From positions 1-64,000 of the forward strand of contig JBALVL010000018.1 in NCBI GenBank assembly GCA_036961355.1: DNA of 64,000 nt, read 5' to 3'. How positions within the stretch are numbered: the stretch's first letter is position 1; each line of letters starts with the position of its first letter. Below the pieces are notes generated by a model. The model saw only the letters and a program-made list of their open reading frames with translations. It did no database searches and was not told the DNA's origin. Positions 25,214 to 33,520 of this stretch are shown piece by piece. A program made the translations under genes and the position numbers. This DNA is from Motiliproteus sp036961355. Lineage in GTDB: Bacteria; Pseudomonadota; Gammaproteobacteria; Pseudomonadales; Balneatricaceae.

Positions 25214-27016
25214 TCAAGACTTCACCCTGGTAACATTTGTGCCGGTTATGACGTTCGCATCCGCAGCAGAGATACCGTTGTGGCCAGAGATACTGCCTGC
25301 GCCCGAGCGATTGCTTGCACCACTTTTAGGGATATAGACAGTAAAACGCGAACCGCCGCCATCGGCCAATTCAATATCGATCGAGCCGCCTAACAACTCC
25401 AGCAGTTTACTCACCAGATGTAACCCCAAGCCGTGGCCCGGTTCGGATTTGCTGGTTACACCTTTATCGAAAATCCGCTGCAATTGAGACTCATCGATCC
25501 CGGCTCCCTGATCTTCTATCTCAAAGATCAGATCATCACCCAGATCGGTCATACTCAAGCGCACCTCGCCACCGCTGCTACCGTCGATATTATTGGTACC
25601 CTCAGTATTGCTAATACCGTCGGCATTGTTGACATCACCAGAGGCCTGATGCGCCAGCGTTGCCTCAAAAGCATTATCAATCAGATTACCCAAAATACTG
25701 ACCAGCTGTTCGCGTGGCAGTGTCTCTGGCAACTCTAACATCTGGCTATCGGGGTCAATCGTCAAGGTTAGCCCCAACTCTCGGGCACGGTTGTACTTGC
25801 CCAACAGACAACCGGCCAAAATCGGATCGGGTACCGATTCCAGCAGCAGCCGAATCAGATCCTGATGACGCTGGGTCTCCTGACCGATCAGGTTGAGCGC
25901 TTCGTCGGTGGCGCCGAGCTGAATCAGCCCAGCGATGGTATGTAATTTATTAGAGTATTCGTGCGCCTGACTGCGCAGACTGTCGGCGTATTGCTGAATT
26001 CGGGTCAGCTTCTGGCTGACAAGGTCGAGCTCATTCTTACGCCGAAAACTCGAGACCACTCCGGTGATCTGCCCACCCTGAGTCATCGGCAGGCGGTTAA
26101 CCACCAGATTCAGATCGTGCAGCCATACCTCTTGGTCAAACTGCGGCTGACCCGTTTTGAGCACGTCGAGCATGCCACTGTCGGGTAACACATCCAGCAA
26201 CGGTTTTCCTGTCAGCTGACTATCGCTAGATAACCCCAGCGTTTCGATAGCCGTGCGATTAAAGGTGGTGATACAAGCGTTGCGGTCGATCGCGATAATG
26301 CCTTCACGGACCGATTCCAGTGTCGCGTTACGCTCGCCAAATAGTCGTCCAATCTGTTCGGGTTCCAGCCCGAAAATCGCTTTTTTAAAGTGTTTGGCCA
26401 GCCAGATAGCGGTCAGGACGCTGATACAAAATGCCGCACTGATCACCAGAATCAGCGTCATCCGGTAACGGTCTATCACCTGCTCGACATTTTCGAGGGC
26501 GTAACCGACCGACACGATACCGATCACTTTCTCATCGCTACGGTCAAACACCGGTGCCTTACCCCGCATCGTCGCACCAAGACTGCCGACGGCGGTTTGC
26601 ACATACGGTTTACCGTAAACCAGTGCCGGTTCGTTGTAATCACCATCATCATCGTGCATCGGTTTACCCAGCCGTTCCGTCTTGGGGTGCGCCAGACGAA
26701 TACCTAGGCTGTCACCGATCACCACAAACCGGGCCTGCGTTTTATACGCCAGTGTCAGGCTCAGCGGTTGTAGAAATTCTGTATCACGTTGCGCCACCGC
26801 AGACACCACCACCGGCATCGCGGCGATCGTCTTAGCCACGTGCATCGCCCGCTGGCCCATCTGCTCGTGCAGCGATTGATTGAGGTAGTACAACGCAAAC
26901 ACACCGATCGCGATGGTCTGCAGCAGCGCCACAAGCCCCAGCACCAGCACCATACGGGTTTCAAGTTTGAGACGACGCAAAGAGATCAGGCCCATGGCAC
27001 GCTGCCATCGAGACAT
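25214..27016 (-). CDS. CitA/DcuS-type sensor histidine kinase
   Basis: The 600-residue membrane kinase has TM1 (about 22-44), a periplasmic PAS-like citrate/dicarboxylate sensor domain (45-182), TM2 (186-207), a cytoplasmic PAS (225-330), a SpoOB-type dimerisation helix with phospho-acceptor His352 in SQAHEYSNKLH, and a HATPase domain with N box NLIDNAFEA and G2 box GHGLGLHLV. Two oddities stand out. A Gly/Asn/Asp/Ser-rich insert of about 25 residues (459-483) interrupts the ATPase domain. The 35-residue tail is Ser/Gly/Asn-rich. Both look like expanded low-complexity DNA. It pairs with the response regulator and faces tctCBA. Confidence 0.9.
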   Translation of the reverse strand: MSRWQRAMGLISLRRLKLETRMVLVLGLVALLQTIAIGVFALYYLNQSLHEQMGQRAMHVAKTIAAMPVVVSAVAQRDTEFLQPLSLTLAYKTQARFVVIGDSLGIRLAHPKTERLGKPMHDDDGDYNEPALVYGKPYVQTAVGSLGATMRGKAPVFDRSDEKVIGIVSVGYALENVEQVIDRYRMTLILVISAAFCISVLTAIWLAKHFKKAIFGLEPEQIGRLFGERNATLESVREGIIAIDRNACITTFNRTAIETLGLSSDSQLTGKPLLDVLPDSGMLDVLKTGQPQFDQEVWLHDLNLVVNRLPMTQGGQITGVVSSFRRKNELDLVSQKLTRIQQYADSLRSQAHEYSNKLHTIAGLIQLGATDEALNLIGQETQRHQDLIRLLLESVPDPILAGCLLGKYNRARELGLTLTIDPDSQMLELPETLPREQLVSILGNLIDNAFEATLAHQASGDVNNADGISNTEGTNNIDGSSGGEVRLSMTDLGDDLIFEIEDQGAGIDESQLQRIFDKGVTSKSEPGHGLGLHLVSKLLELLGGSIDIELADGGGSRFTVYIPKSGASNRSGAGSISGHNGISAADANVITGTNVTRVKS

Positions 27017-27100
27017 TGGGATGTAGTTTTCATAACGATCGCGCCAAAGCGCTCGGGATATCGTATCGATTGCATATCGGAATGGTTAACTCCTGATTAA

Positions 27101-27190
27101 CTAACAGACTTATCTAACAGACCTATCTAACAGACCTATCTAACAGACCTATCTAACAGACCTATCTAACAGACCTATCTAACAGAATAG
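27101..27190. repeat. 13-bp tandem repeat in a divergent promoter region
   Basis: The unit CTAACAGACCTAT recurs without spacers. The first copy (27101-27113) has one change, five exact copies follow (27114-27178), and a partial copy covers 27179-27186. It fills much of the 333-bp region between the sensor kinase gene and tctC. It may be a variable-number repeat or an array of regulator half sites. Confidence 0.95.
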
Positions 27191-27260
27191 TACCCAATCA
27201 ACCAAAACCACACCCGTGAACAGTATGAACAAAATGAAGATTATGGATTAAAAACTCTTT

Positions 27261-27273
27261 AGATTCAGAATCT
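27261..27273. promoter_or_regulatory. AGATTC-A-GAATCT palindrome upstream of tctC
   Basis: A perfect 6-bp inverted repeat around one base lies 77 nt before the tctC start. It is a candidate operator for the CitB-like regulator; this is inferred from position only. Confidence 0.4.
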
Positions 27274-27349
27274 TCAATCCTCGCGCATGCAGAACTATGG
27301 TTACGTCCAGAAAGGCAAATAGAACAAAAATAACTTAAGAGGTTCACCC

Positions 27350-28336
27350 ATGCTCAATCGACTTATTGCCCGCAAACGCTCAACGTTGATCGCCGCCACA
27401 CTGGCGACCTGCCTGACCGCTGGTGCTTCTTTCAGCGCCATGGCGGTTGAATCTGTCCACTTCCTGATCCCCGGCGGCGCCGGTGGCGGTTGGGACGGCA
27501 CCGCTCGCGGAACCGGTGAGGCCCTATCCAAATCGGGTCTGATCAACAAAGTTTCCTACGAAAATATGTCCGGTGGCGGCGGCGGTAAAGCCATTGCCCA
27601 CCTGATCGAAACCGCAGGCCGGAAAAACGACACCCTGATGGTCAACTCGACTCCGATCGTCATTCGCTCGTTGTCTAAAGTATTCCCACAGTCATTCCGC
27701 GACCTGACTCCCATCGCTGCTATCATCGGTGATTTCGGCGCGTTCGTGGTTAAGAACGATTCCAAGTACACCAGTTTTAAAGAGGTTGTTACCGATTACA
27801 ACAAGGACAACAAGTCGGTCAAGATCGCCGGCGGTTCTGCCCGTGGCGGCATGGACCACCTTGTTGCAGCGATGGCGTTTAAAGCCGCTGGCGGCGAGCC
27901 AACCAAAGTTCGTTACGTAGCCTACGACGCCGGTGGTAAAGCGATGGCTGGATTGCTGTCGGGCGAAACCCAACTGCTTTCAACCGGTTTCAGCGAAGCA
28001 CTGGCACTGGCCGAAGCCGGTGAAGTCCGTATTCTGGTGATGACCGGTGAAGAGCGCTCTGCCGCAGCACCCGAAGTACCTACGTTGAAAGAGCTCGGTT
28101 ACGACACCACCTTCGTCAACTGGCGCGGATTCTTCGCAGCTCCAGGCGTATCTGATAGCGATGCACAAGCCTACGCCGACATGCTGGAGAAGATGTACGC
28201 CACTCCTGAGTGGACCACGGTACGCGATCGCAACGGCTGGACTGAGATCTTCAAGCCACGCGCTGACTTCATTAGCTTTCTGGAGCAGCAGGAAAAGATC
28301 GTCGGCGACCTGATGCGCGATCTGGGTTTCTTGTAA
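27350..28336 (+). CDS. tctC: Tripartite tricarboxylate transporter substrate-binding protein TctC
   Basis: The 328-residue protein has a signal peptide (hydrophobic core about 14-30, cleavage near SAMA-VES) and the Bug/TctC fold pattern. The pattern includes HFLIPGGAGGGWDGTARG (ligand loop 1), YENMSGGGGGKAI, GGSARGGMDHLVAA, VRYVAYDAGGKAMAGLLSG and EERSAAAPEVPTLKELGYD. It binds a carboxylate in the periplasm and delivers it to TctAB. AAGAGG lies 7 nt before the ATG. It is the first gene of tctCBA; a hairpin in the tctC-tctB gap probably keeps binding-protein mRNA more abundant. Confidence 0.93.
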   Translation: MLNRLIARKRSTLIAATLATCLTAGASFSAMAVESVHFLIPGGAGGGWDGTARGTGEALSKSGLINKVSYENMSGGGGGKAIAHLIETAGRKNDTLMVNSTPIVIRSLSKVFPQSFRDLTPIAAIIGDFGAFVVKNDSKYTSFKEVVTDYNKDNKSVKIAGGSARGGMDHLVAAMAFKAAGGEPTKVRYVAYDAGGKAMAGLLSGETQLLSTGFSEALALAEAGEVRILVMTGEERSAAAPEVPTLKELGYDTTFVNWRGFFAAPGVSDSDAQAYADMLEKMYATPEWTTVRDRNGWTEIFKPRADFISFLEQQEKIVGDLMRDLGFL

Positions 28337-28420
28337 GCGACCAATAACGGTTTGTCGCCAAGCGGGCATCGTTAACTTGCCCGATTGGCAGCACGGCTAA
28401 TTTCTGGACGAAGAACCACC

Positions 28421-28452
28421 AAAGGGATCAGGTCTAACGGCATGGTCCCTTT
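28421..28452 (+). promoter_or_regulatory. Intercistronic hairpin between tctC and tctB
   Basis: AAAGGGATC (28421-28429) pairs with GGTCCCTTT (28444-28452), including one G-U, around a 14-nt loop. No T run follows. It probably protects the tctC message from 3' decay. Confidence 0.6.
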
Positions 28453-28602
28453 GTCATAACTGGATTGATCAATTGGGATCAGCAGCGGCCAACCGACGCC
28501 ATAACTCAGTATTAATACCGTCAACCTATCCGCCAACCCATCCCGTTAATCCTTTGATAACAGCAATTTGATACAACCTGCCCAACCTCATGAGGTGACC
28601 GC

Positions 28603-29076
28603 ATGACCATCACCAAGAACCACATCGGCGGAATGATATTTTTGTGCCTGTCGATCGCCTACGGCTACTACGCCCAGCTGATCCCGCTATTACCCGGTGA
28701 TCAATACGAAGCGTTCCATGCCCGCTCACTGCCCACGACGCTGGCTGTACTAGGCACCCTGCTTTCGATCGCGCTGCTGGTAACATCGCGTTTCGACCCA
28801 AAAGACCGACTGCGACTGAGCGGTTACGACTTCAAGCTTGTGGCCCAACTGCTGATTCTGGTGATGCTCTTTGCTATCGCGCTGGAATGGGTGGGATTTT
28901 TGGTCGCCACCATCTTTTTCCTGATCGGCGGTTACTGGTTGCTAGGCGTTCGCAGCATCAAAATGCTATTGGTTGCCTCGATACCGTTCGCCATTTTCCT
29001 ATGGTTTGCGCTGTCGCAACTGCTCGATGTCTACCTGGCACCGGGTAAATTATTCAGCGCTATTTTCGGAGGTTAA
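28603..29076 (+). CDS. tctB: Tripartite tricarboxylate transporter small permease TctB
   Basis: The 157-residue membrane protein has four predicted helices (about 8-25, 45-62, 80-105 and 120-145), including LLVTSRFDPKDR between helices 2 and 3, as in TctB. It is the small subunit of the TTT secondary carboxylate transporter. GAGGTG lies 5 nt before the ATG. The tctA ATG follows 4 bp after the stop. Confidence 0.88.
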   Translation: MTITKNHIGGMIFLCLSIAYGYYAQLIPLLPGDQYEAFHARSLPTTLAVLGTLLSIALLVTSRFDPKDRLRLSGYDFKLVAQLLILVMLFAIALEWVGFLVATIFFLIGGYWLLGVRSIKMLLVASIPFAIFLWFALSQLLDVYLAPGKLFSAIFGG

Positions 29077-29080
29077 TGTC

Positions 29081-30622
29081 ATGTGGGATGGAATTTGGAC
29101 GGGCCTTGCCACTGCGGTAATGCCTTTTAACCTGATGATGGTGGTGGTGGGTTGTTTCGCCGGTACGTTCATCGGTATGTTGCCCGGTCTCGGGCCGATC
29201 TCAGCGGTAGCGTTGATGATCCCAATCACTTACGGCCTCGACCCCTCATCGGGTATCATCCTGATGGCCGGGGTTTATTACGGCGCTGTGTTTGGCGGCT
29301 CAACCTCGTCGATCCTGATCAACGCGCCAGGCTGTGCCAGCACCGTGGTAACCGCGTTTGACGGCTACCCGATGGCTCAACAGAAACAAGCCGGTAAGGC
29401 GCTAGCGCTGGCGGCATACTCGTCGTTCACCGGCGGCACCATCGGCGCCATCATCCTGCTTTTCGCCGCCCCGGCGCTGGCATCGGTGTCGCTCAGTTTC
29501 CAATCCAGCGATTACTTTGCGTTGATGGTGATGGGTCTAACGGCTGTGGCTGCGTTCTCCGGCAAGGGCCAAGTGATCAAAGCACTGATGATGACCGTAT
29601 TCGGCCTGATGATCGCCACCGTCGGTGTCGATGTGATGTCGGGTACACCGCGTTTTACCTTTGGTGCGGTTGATCTGATCGATGGCGTTAGCTTCCTGCT
29701 ATTGGCGATGGCGACCTTCGCCTTGGCCGAAGTGGTGATGACGGTACTCAAAGGCCAGCACCGCGAGAAAGAGGTGAATATGGATATGGCGGCGTTGGGC
29801 AGCATGAAACTCAGCAAAGAGGAGATCAAACACGTTGCCCCGACCATCGCCCGCTCCTCGGTATTCGGCTTTATCGTGGGCGTATTACCCGGCGCTGGTG
29901 CCACCATCGCCTCGTTCCTAGCTTACGGCTTGGAGCGTAACCTGTCATCGGCCAAAGAGAAACTCAAGTTTGGTAAGGGCGCCCTTCGCGGTCTGGCCGC
30001 TCCCGAGTCGGCCAACAACGCCGCCTCGACCGGCTCGTTTGTACCGTTGTTGACACTGGGCATTCCCGGTTCGGGCACCACCGCCATCATGCTGGGTGCG
30101 TTGATCGCCTACGGTATCCAGCCCGGTCCACGGCTGTTTATCGATAATCCGGACGTGTTCTGGTCGGTGATCATCTCGATGTACTTCGGCAACCTGGTGC
30201 TGTTAATTTTGAACCTGCCGCTGATCCCCTATATCTCGCGATTGTTGGCGATCCCACGGCCGATCCTCATTCCGCTGATCCTGTTCTTCTCGATCACCGG
30301 TGTTTATCTGGTCAGCTTCAACACCTTCGATATCCATATGATGGTGCTGATAACAGTGATCGCGATATTCCTGAAACTGCTCGATTTTCCGATGGCACCG
30401 ATGCTACTCGGCTTCATCCTGGGCGGCATCATGGAGAAAAATCTCAGTCGCGCCTTGACGATCTCCGACGGTACTTTCGCTTTCTTATGGGAGCGGCCAC
30501 TAACGCTGACCATCATGATCATCACCATCGTGATGCTGCTATTACCGTTATTCGGTGTGCTAAAGCGACGCATCTATCCACCCAAAGGGCCGGAAACATC
30601 GGTCAACGAAGGTGAAGGCTAA
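29081..30622 (+). CDS. tctA: Tripartite tricarboxylate transporter large permease TctA
   Basis: The 513-residue integral membrane protein has about 12 helices and the duplicated TctA signatures: GTFIGMLPGLGPISAVALMIP, YGAVFGGSTSSILINAPG, and in the second half VGVLPGAGATIASFLAYG and FVPLLTLGIPGSGTTAIMLG. It is the transport channel driven by an ion gradient. The start at 29081 has GGAGG 8 nt upstream; a frame extending to 28973 overlaps tctB and is unlikely. A terminator follows. Confidence 0.95.
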   Translation: MWDGIWTGLATAVMPFNLMMVVVGCFAGTFIGMLPGLGPISAVALMIPITYGLDPSSGIILMAGVYYGAVFGGSTSSILINAPGCASTVVTAFDGYPMAQQKQAGKALALAAYSSFTGGTIGAIILLFAAPALASVSLSFQSSDYFALMVMGLTAVAAFSGKGQVIKALMMTVFGLMIATVGVDVMSGTPRFTFGAVDLIDGVSFLLLAMATFALAEVVMTVLKGQHREKEVNMDMAALGSMKLSKEEIKHVAPTIARSSVFGFIVGVLPGAGATIASFLAYGLERNLSSAKEKLKFGKGALRGLAAPESANNAASTGSFVPLLTLGIPGSGTTAIMLGALIAYGIQPGPRLFIDNPDVFWSVIISMYFGNLVLLILNLPLIPYISRLLAIPRPILIPLILFFSITGVYLVSFNTFDIHMMVLITVIAIFLKLLDFPMAPMLLGFILGGIMEKNLSRALTISDGTFAFLWERPLTLTIMIITIVMLLLPLFGVLKRRIYPPKGPETSVNEGEG

Positions 30623-30657
30623 CGACAGCTAACACCACAGCTAGCCCTTAAAACGAC

Positions 30658-30692
30658 AAAGCACTCCGGCGTCAACCGGGGTGCTTTTTTAT
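30658..30692 (+). terminator. Terminator of tctCBA
   Basis: AAAGCACTCCGG pairs with CCGGGGTGCTTT (one mismatch) and a T6 run follows. Confidence 0.85.
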
Positions 30693-30757
30693 TGCCAGAC
30701 TATCGCCCTAGCCAACGTTATAACCCTGCCCTGTCACGCTCACCAAAGCGCCAGTGG

Positions 30758-30763
30758 TATAAT
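30758..30763 (+). promoter_or_regulatory. TATAAT box of the small membrane protein gene
   Basis: A perfect TATAAT lies 30 nt before the gene start; the -35 region is not consensus. Confidence 0.5.
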
Positions 30764-30793
30764 ACGAGGGCATAAGAAAAGAGGAGAATTGAG

Positions 30794-31000
30794 ATGTTAA
30801 ATATCGATTACAACAACGGTAAAAAACTCAACCTACTCAACGCACTGGCGCTGTTTACTGTCATCATGGGATTGCTGTTTTGGATAGCAGCAACGCCGGG
30901 GGCATCCACCGTTGCCGCGGTTAGTTTAATTATCTTTGGTTCGGTTTGGTTTATTGCCTGCTGGCTATACGACTTTCACAGGCACCATCCGAGCCATTAA
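30794..31000 (+). CDS. Small hypothetical membrane protein
   Basis: This 68-residue protein has two hydrophobic segments (about 15-32 and 38-58), a basic N-terminal stretch and a His-rich end, HRHHPSH. The family is not recognised. It is probably a real gene: AGAGGAG lies 7 nt before the ATG and TATAAT is upstream. A double-pass inner-membrane helper or stress peptide would fit, but nothing nearby supports a role. Confidence 0.6.
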   Translation: MLNIDYNNGKKLNLLNALALFTVIMGLLFWIAATPGASTVAAVSLIIFGSVWFIACWLYDFHRHHPSH

Positions 31001-31100
31001 AAGTGAATGACAGCCACATAGCTAAGCAGTGGCCATACGGTTGTCTATGTACCGACACTGTTGCTCGGTTAGGGTTGCTGTAGCTAGGTTCGATAGTGCC

Positions 31101-31466
31101 CTATTCAGCAATCCTTTTAGGGCCTGCACCCGCGTTGTTATAGAGCGCGCGTCCGGTTTCGGCATCGAGCTTTACCCGATCGCTTTCAGACTCCTCAAGT
31201 TGCCGCCTGGCTTCATTAATCTCGTACCACAGTTCATTGCGCTGTCCGCGTTTTGATGATTTAAGGTCGCGGCATGATTCATCCTGTTTACAAATCGACA
31301 GGCTCGATTTACTGATTCCGTGGACCTCTTTACCATCCTGACTAAGCCAGCTAGATCCATCATCTTTTAGATAATACGAATCAGCCGCATAACCCATCGT
31401 AGTGATAGATAACAACAGCGCAATTCCGCACACATTTCGCAACGGATATAAAATTGTCCTTTGCAT
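31101..31466 (-). CDS. Small secreted hypothetical protein
   Basis: The 121-residue product starts MQRTILYPLRNVCGIALLLS with cleavage probably after GYA-A. The mature part is hydrophilic, contains SICKQDESCRDL (a likely disulfide) and a charged helix NELWYEINEARRQLEESESD, and ends with ALYNNAGAGPKRIAE. The family is not recognised. The start is set by GGAGGTGATT immediately before the ATG; a TTG four codons earlier overlaps that site and is rejected. It seems to stand alone. Confidence 0.65.
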   Translation of the reverse strand: MQRTILYPLRNVCGIALLLSITTMGYAADSYYLKDDGSSWLSQDGKEVHGISKSSLSICKQDESCRDLKSSKRGQRNELWYEINEARRQLEESESDRVKLDAETGRALYNNAGAGPKRIAE

Positions 31467-31605
31467 AATCACCTCCAAATTAGATTATTGGCGCAAGAGC
31501 CCGCAAACAAGTCTTAACAAGCATAGACCGCAAATAGAGGCAAACAGTTTCAACACTTTTCAATTTAACCATGACATGCCAGGTGGTGCTTTAAATCCGC
31601 CTGGA

Positions 31606-33507
31606 TTATGACGTGGTCCGCTCAGAGTCGGCACATTTTGAAGGAGGTAATAAGGATCGCTCTACGGACGAACTGGATTCAACTCGGTTGCGCCCGAGAC
31701 TCTTAGCCTGATAGAGGTTGTTATCGGCATGTTGAATCACTTCGATCAGGCTTTGATCGTCTTGCCACTCGCAGATCCCAATACTAACGGTGATCGATAC
31801 TATCTTGCCATCTCCGGTCAACAACTCTTGCTTGGAGATAGCCAGACGAATTCGTTCAGCGATAATTACCCCTGCAGCCAAGTCAATATCGGGAAGCACC
31901 ACGATGAACTCTTCACCGCCAAAGCGCCCCAGCTGATCGCTGCTGCGTAAAATATCCTTAACCAACAGACTAAAATTGCGCAGCACTATATCCCCAATAT
32001 TATGACCATAACGATCATTGACACTTTTAAAGAGATCGATGTCCATCAACAGTAGAGAGATCGGAGAGCCGCTTCTGTTAGCCCGTTGGAATTCTTGATC
32101 AGCCACCTCTGAAAAAGCCCGGCGATTTAAACAATCGGTCAACGGATCTCTGGTGGCCAGTGCAACCAACTGGCGTTCCTTATCTTTTAGCTCATAGGCC
32201 ATCTTCTCAAAAGAGTTAACCAACACCCCGATCTCATCGTTGCGTTTAATCTCAGCCGGTAAGACAGCACCACCTTCAGCCAGTTGTTTTACCCCTGCCG
32301 TGAGCCTGACAAGTGGTGCCGAAATATAGTTGGCTAACAGAAAAATCAACAACAGAATCATCACCAGACTCATCGCAGCCACATACGCCACCTCTTCCAG
32401 CAGCTCGCGGTTAAGGCTGGCAAACTCGTTTCCGTGAATGTAGAGCAGTAGTCGGGTCTGAGTCTCATAACGGGCAGGATCATCGACATCAAGAAGTGCG
32501 GCACAGAGTTCATGACCAGATTCATGCTGCAACGCATGGTCAATAAAATTGGCATCGATCACTGGTGTGCCGAGCAACAACCCCGGCGTTGCAAAGGGAA
32601 CCAGAGAAGAGCGCCCGTAAGCGTTATCAATATCGCGATAGCCGAAGGCGGGCAGGTAACGGGAAGCGGTGAAAAGGCTCGATTGCTCAACGTTCAGCAG
32701 CGCAACATCGATCTGCAGAGTCCCTTTCTCCAGTAATTTATCTCTAACGCGATAGAGCTCATCTTCAATTTTACTACGGTCGAGAAAGGCGACTAGATAA
32801 CCGTCTACCTCGTCGCTGCAGTTCAGTACGGGCCGAATAAACTGGTAAGTATCTCCGCCAAAAGGCAACCCCATCCATTGCACCTGCTGATGGCCTGAGA
32901 AATCAACCAGTGCCGGGGCAGTCGCTACAAATTTTTGCAACTTCGCTAAACGTGTTTGAAGCTGATGATAGTGCTCCGAATTCTTTTCTCCACGATCATT
33001 CAAAACACTTTGCTGCAGTAACAACTTATTAAGGTCGCGAGTGACAGGATCCAGCTTCGATTTCCACTGAGAAAAACGTTGTTTGAGTATCGCGAACTGG
33101 TCGGCTGAGATAAAAGGCAGGCCATCGATGGATTGTGGCAAGACAAAACGGTTGCCTTGATTGCCGCCCCACTCCATGTAACGTGCCAGTCCGGCGGTAT
33201 CGGTAACCACCACGGAAGAAAAGCCTCGGGTATGCCGCAGCGCCAGGCTCAGCTGCTGCTCAATATGAGGCTGAGGGGCATCGAGAATACAGTCCCCCAT
33301 CAGACGAGCCAGCAGCTCAAATTCCTGTTGATAAAGGGTTAGTTGGTGATTCAGGTTGGTCGCACCCGTTTCGAGTGCTAGCTCTGCCGTTAGCTCAAGC
33401 TGCTGCTCAAGGGCTTTCTTACTGGCGAAATAGTAACTGTCAATAAAAGCAAACATCGCCACGGTAACGGGTAACAACCAGAGAAAAATTTTAGTTCTAA
33501 GACTCAT
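31606..33507 (-). CDS. Membrane sensor diguanylate cyclase
   Basis: The 633-residue protein has TM1 (about 6-24), a large periplasmic sensory region (30-370, probably Cache/CHASE-like with a coiled coil at 160-200), TM2 (373-394), HAMP (395-445) and GGDEF (455-620). GGEEF (530-534) is an active signature and RSSD (521-524) is an intact inhibitory RxxD site. It should make c-di-GMP under product control. The ATG at 33507 has AAGG 7 nt before; a TTG two codons earlier is less likely. It starts 13 bp after a periplasmic binding-lipoprotein gene, so that lipoprotein may present its ligand to the sensor domain. Confidence 0.88.
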   Translation of the reverse strand: MSLRTKIFLWLLPVTVAMFAFIDSYYFASKKALEQQLELTAELALETGATNLNHQLTLYQQEFELLARLMGDCILDAPQPHIEQQLSLALRHTRGFSSVVVTDTAGLARYMEWGGNQGNRFVLPQSIDGLPFISADQFAILKQRFSQWKSKLDPVTRDLNKLLLQQSVLNDRGEKNSEHYHQLQTRLAKLQKFVATAPALVDFSGHQQVQWMGLPFGGDTYQFIRPVLNCSDEVDGYLVAFLDRSKIEDELYRVRDKLLEKGTLQIDVALLNVEQSSLFTASRYLPAFGYRDIDNAYGRSSLVPFATPGLLLGTPVIDANFIDHALQHESGHELCAALLDVDDPARYETQTRLLLYIHGNEFASLNRELLEEVAYVAAMSLVMILLLIFLLANYISAPLVRLTAGVKQLAEGGAVLPAEIKRNDEIGVLVNSFEKMAYELKDKERQLVALATRDPLTDCLNRRAFSEVADQEFQRANRSGSPISLLLMDIDLFKSVNDRYGHNIGDIVLRNFSLLVKDILRSSDQLGRFGGEEFIVVLPDIDLAAGVIIAERIRLAISKQELLTGDGKIVSITVSIGICEWQDDQSLIEVIQHADNNLYQAKSLGRNRVESSSSVERSLLPPSKCADSERTTS

Positions 33508-33520
33508 TTCCAAACCTTCA

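Noticed and set aside
27101..27190. CRISPR array
   Set aside because: The 13-bp units are contiguous with no unique spacers, so this is a simple tandem repeat.
28973..29080. Longer TctA start overlapping tctB
   Set aside because: It would read through the tctB coding region; the ATG at 29081 has GGAGG and gives the usual TctA N-terminus.
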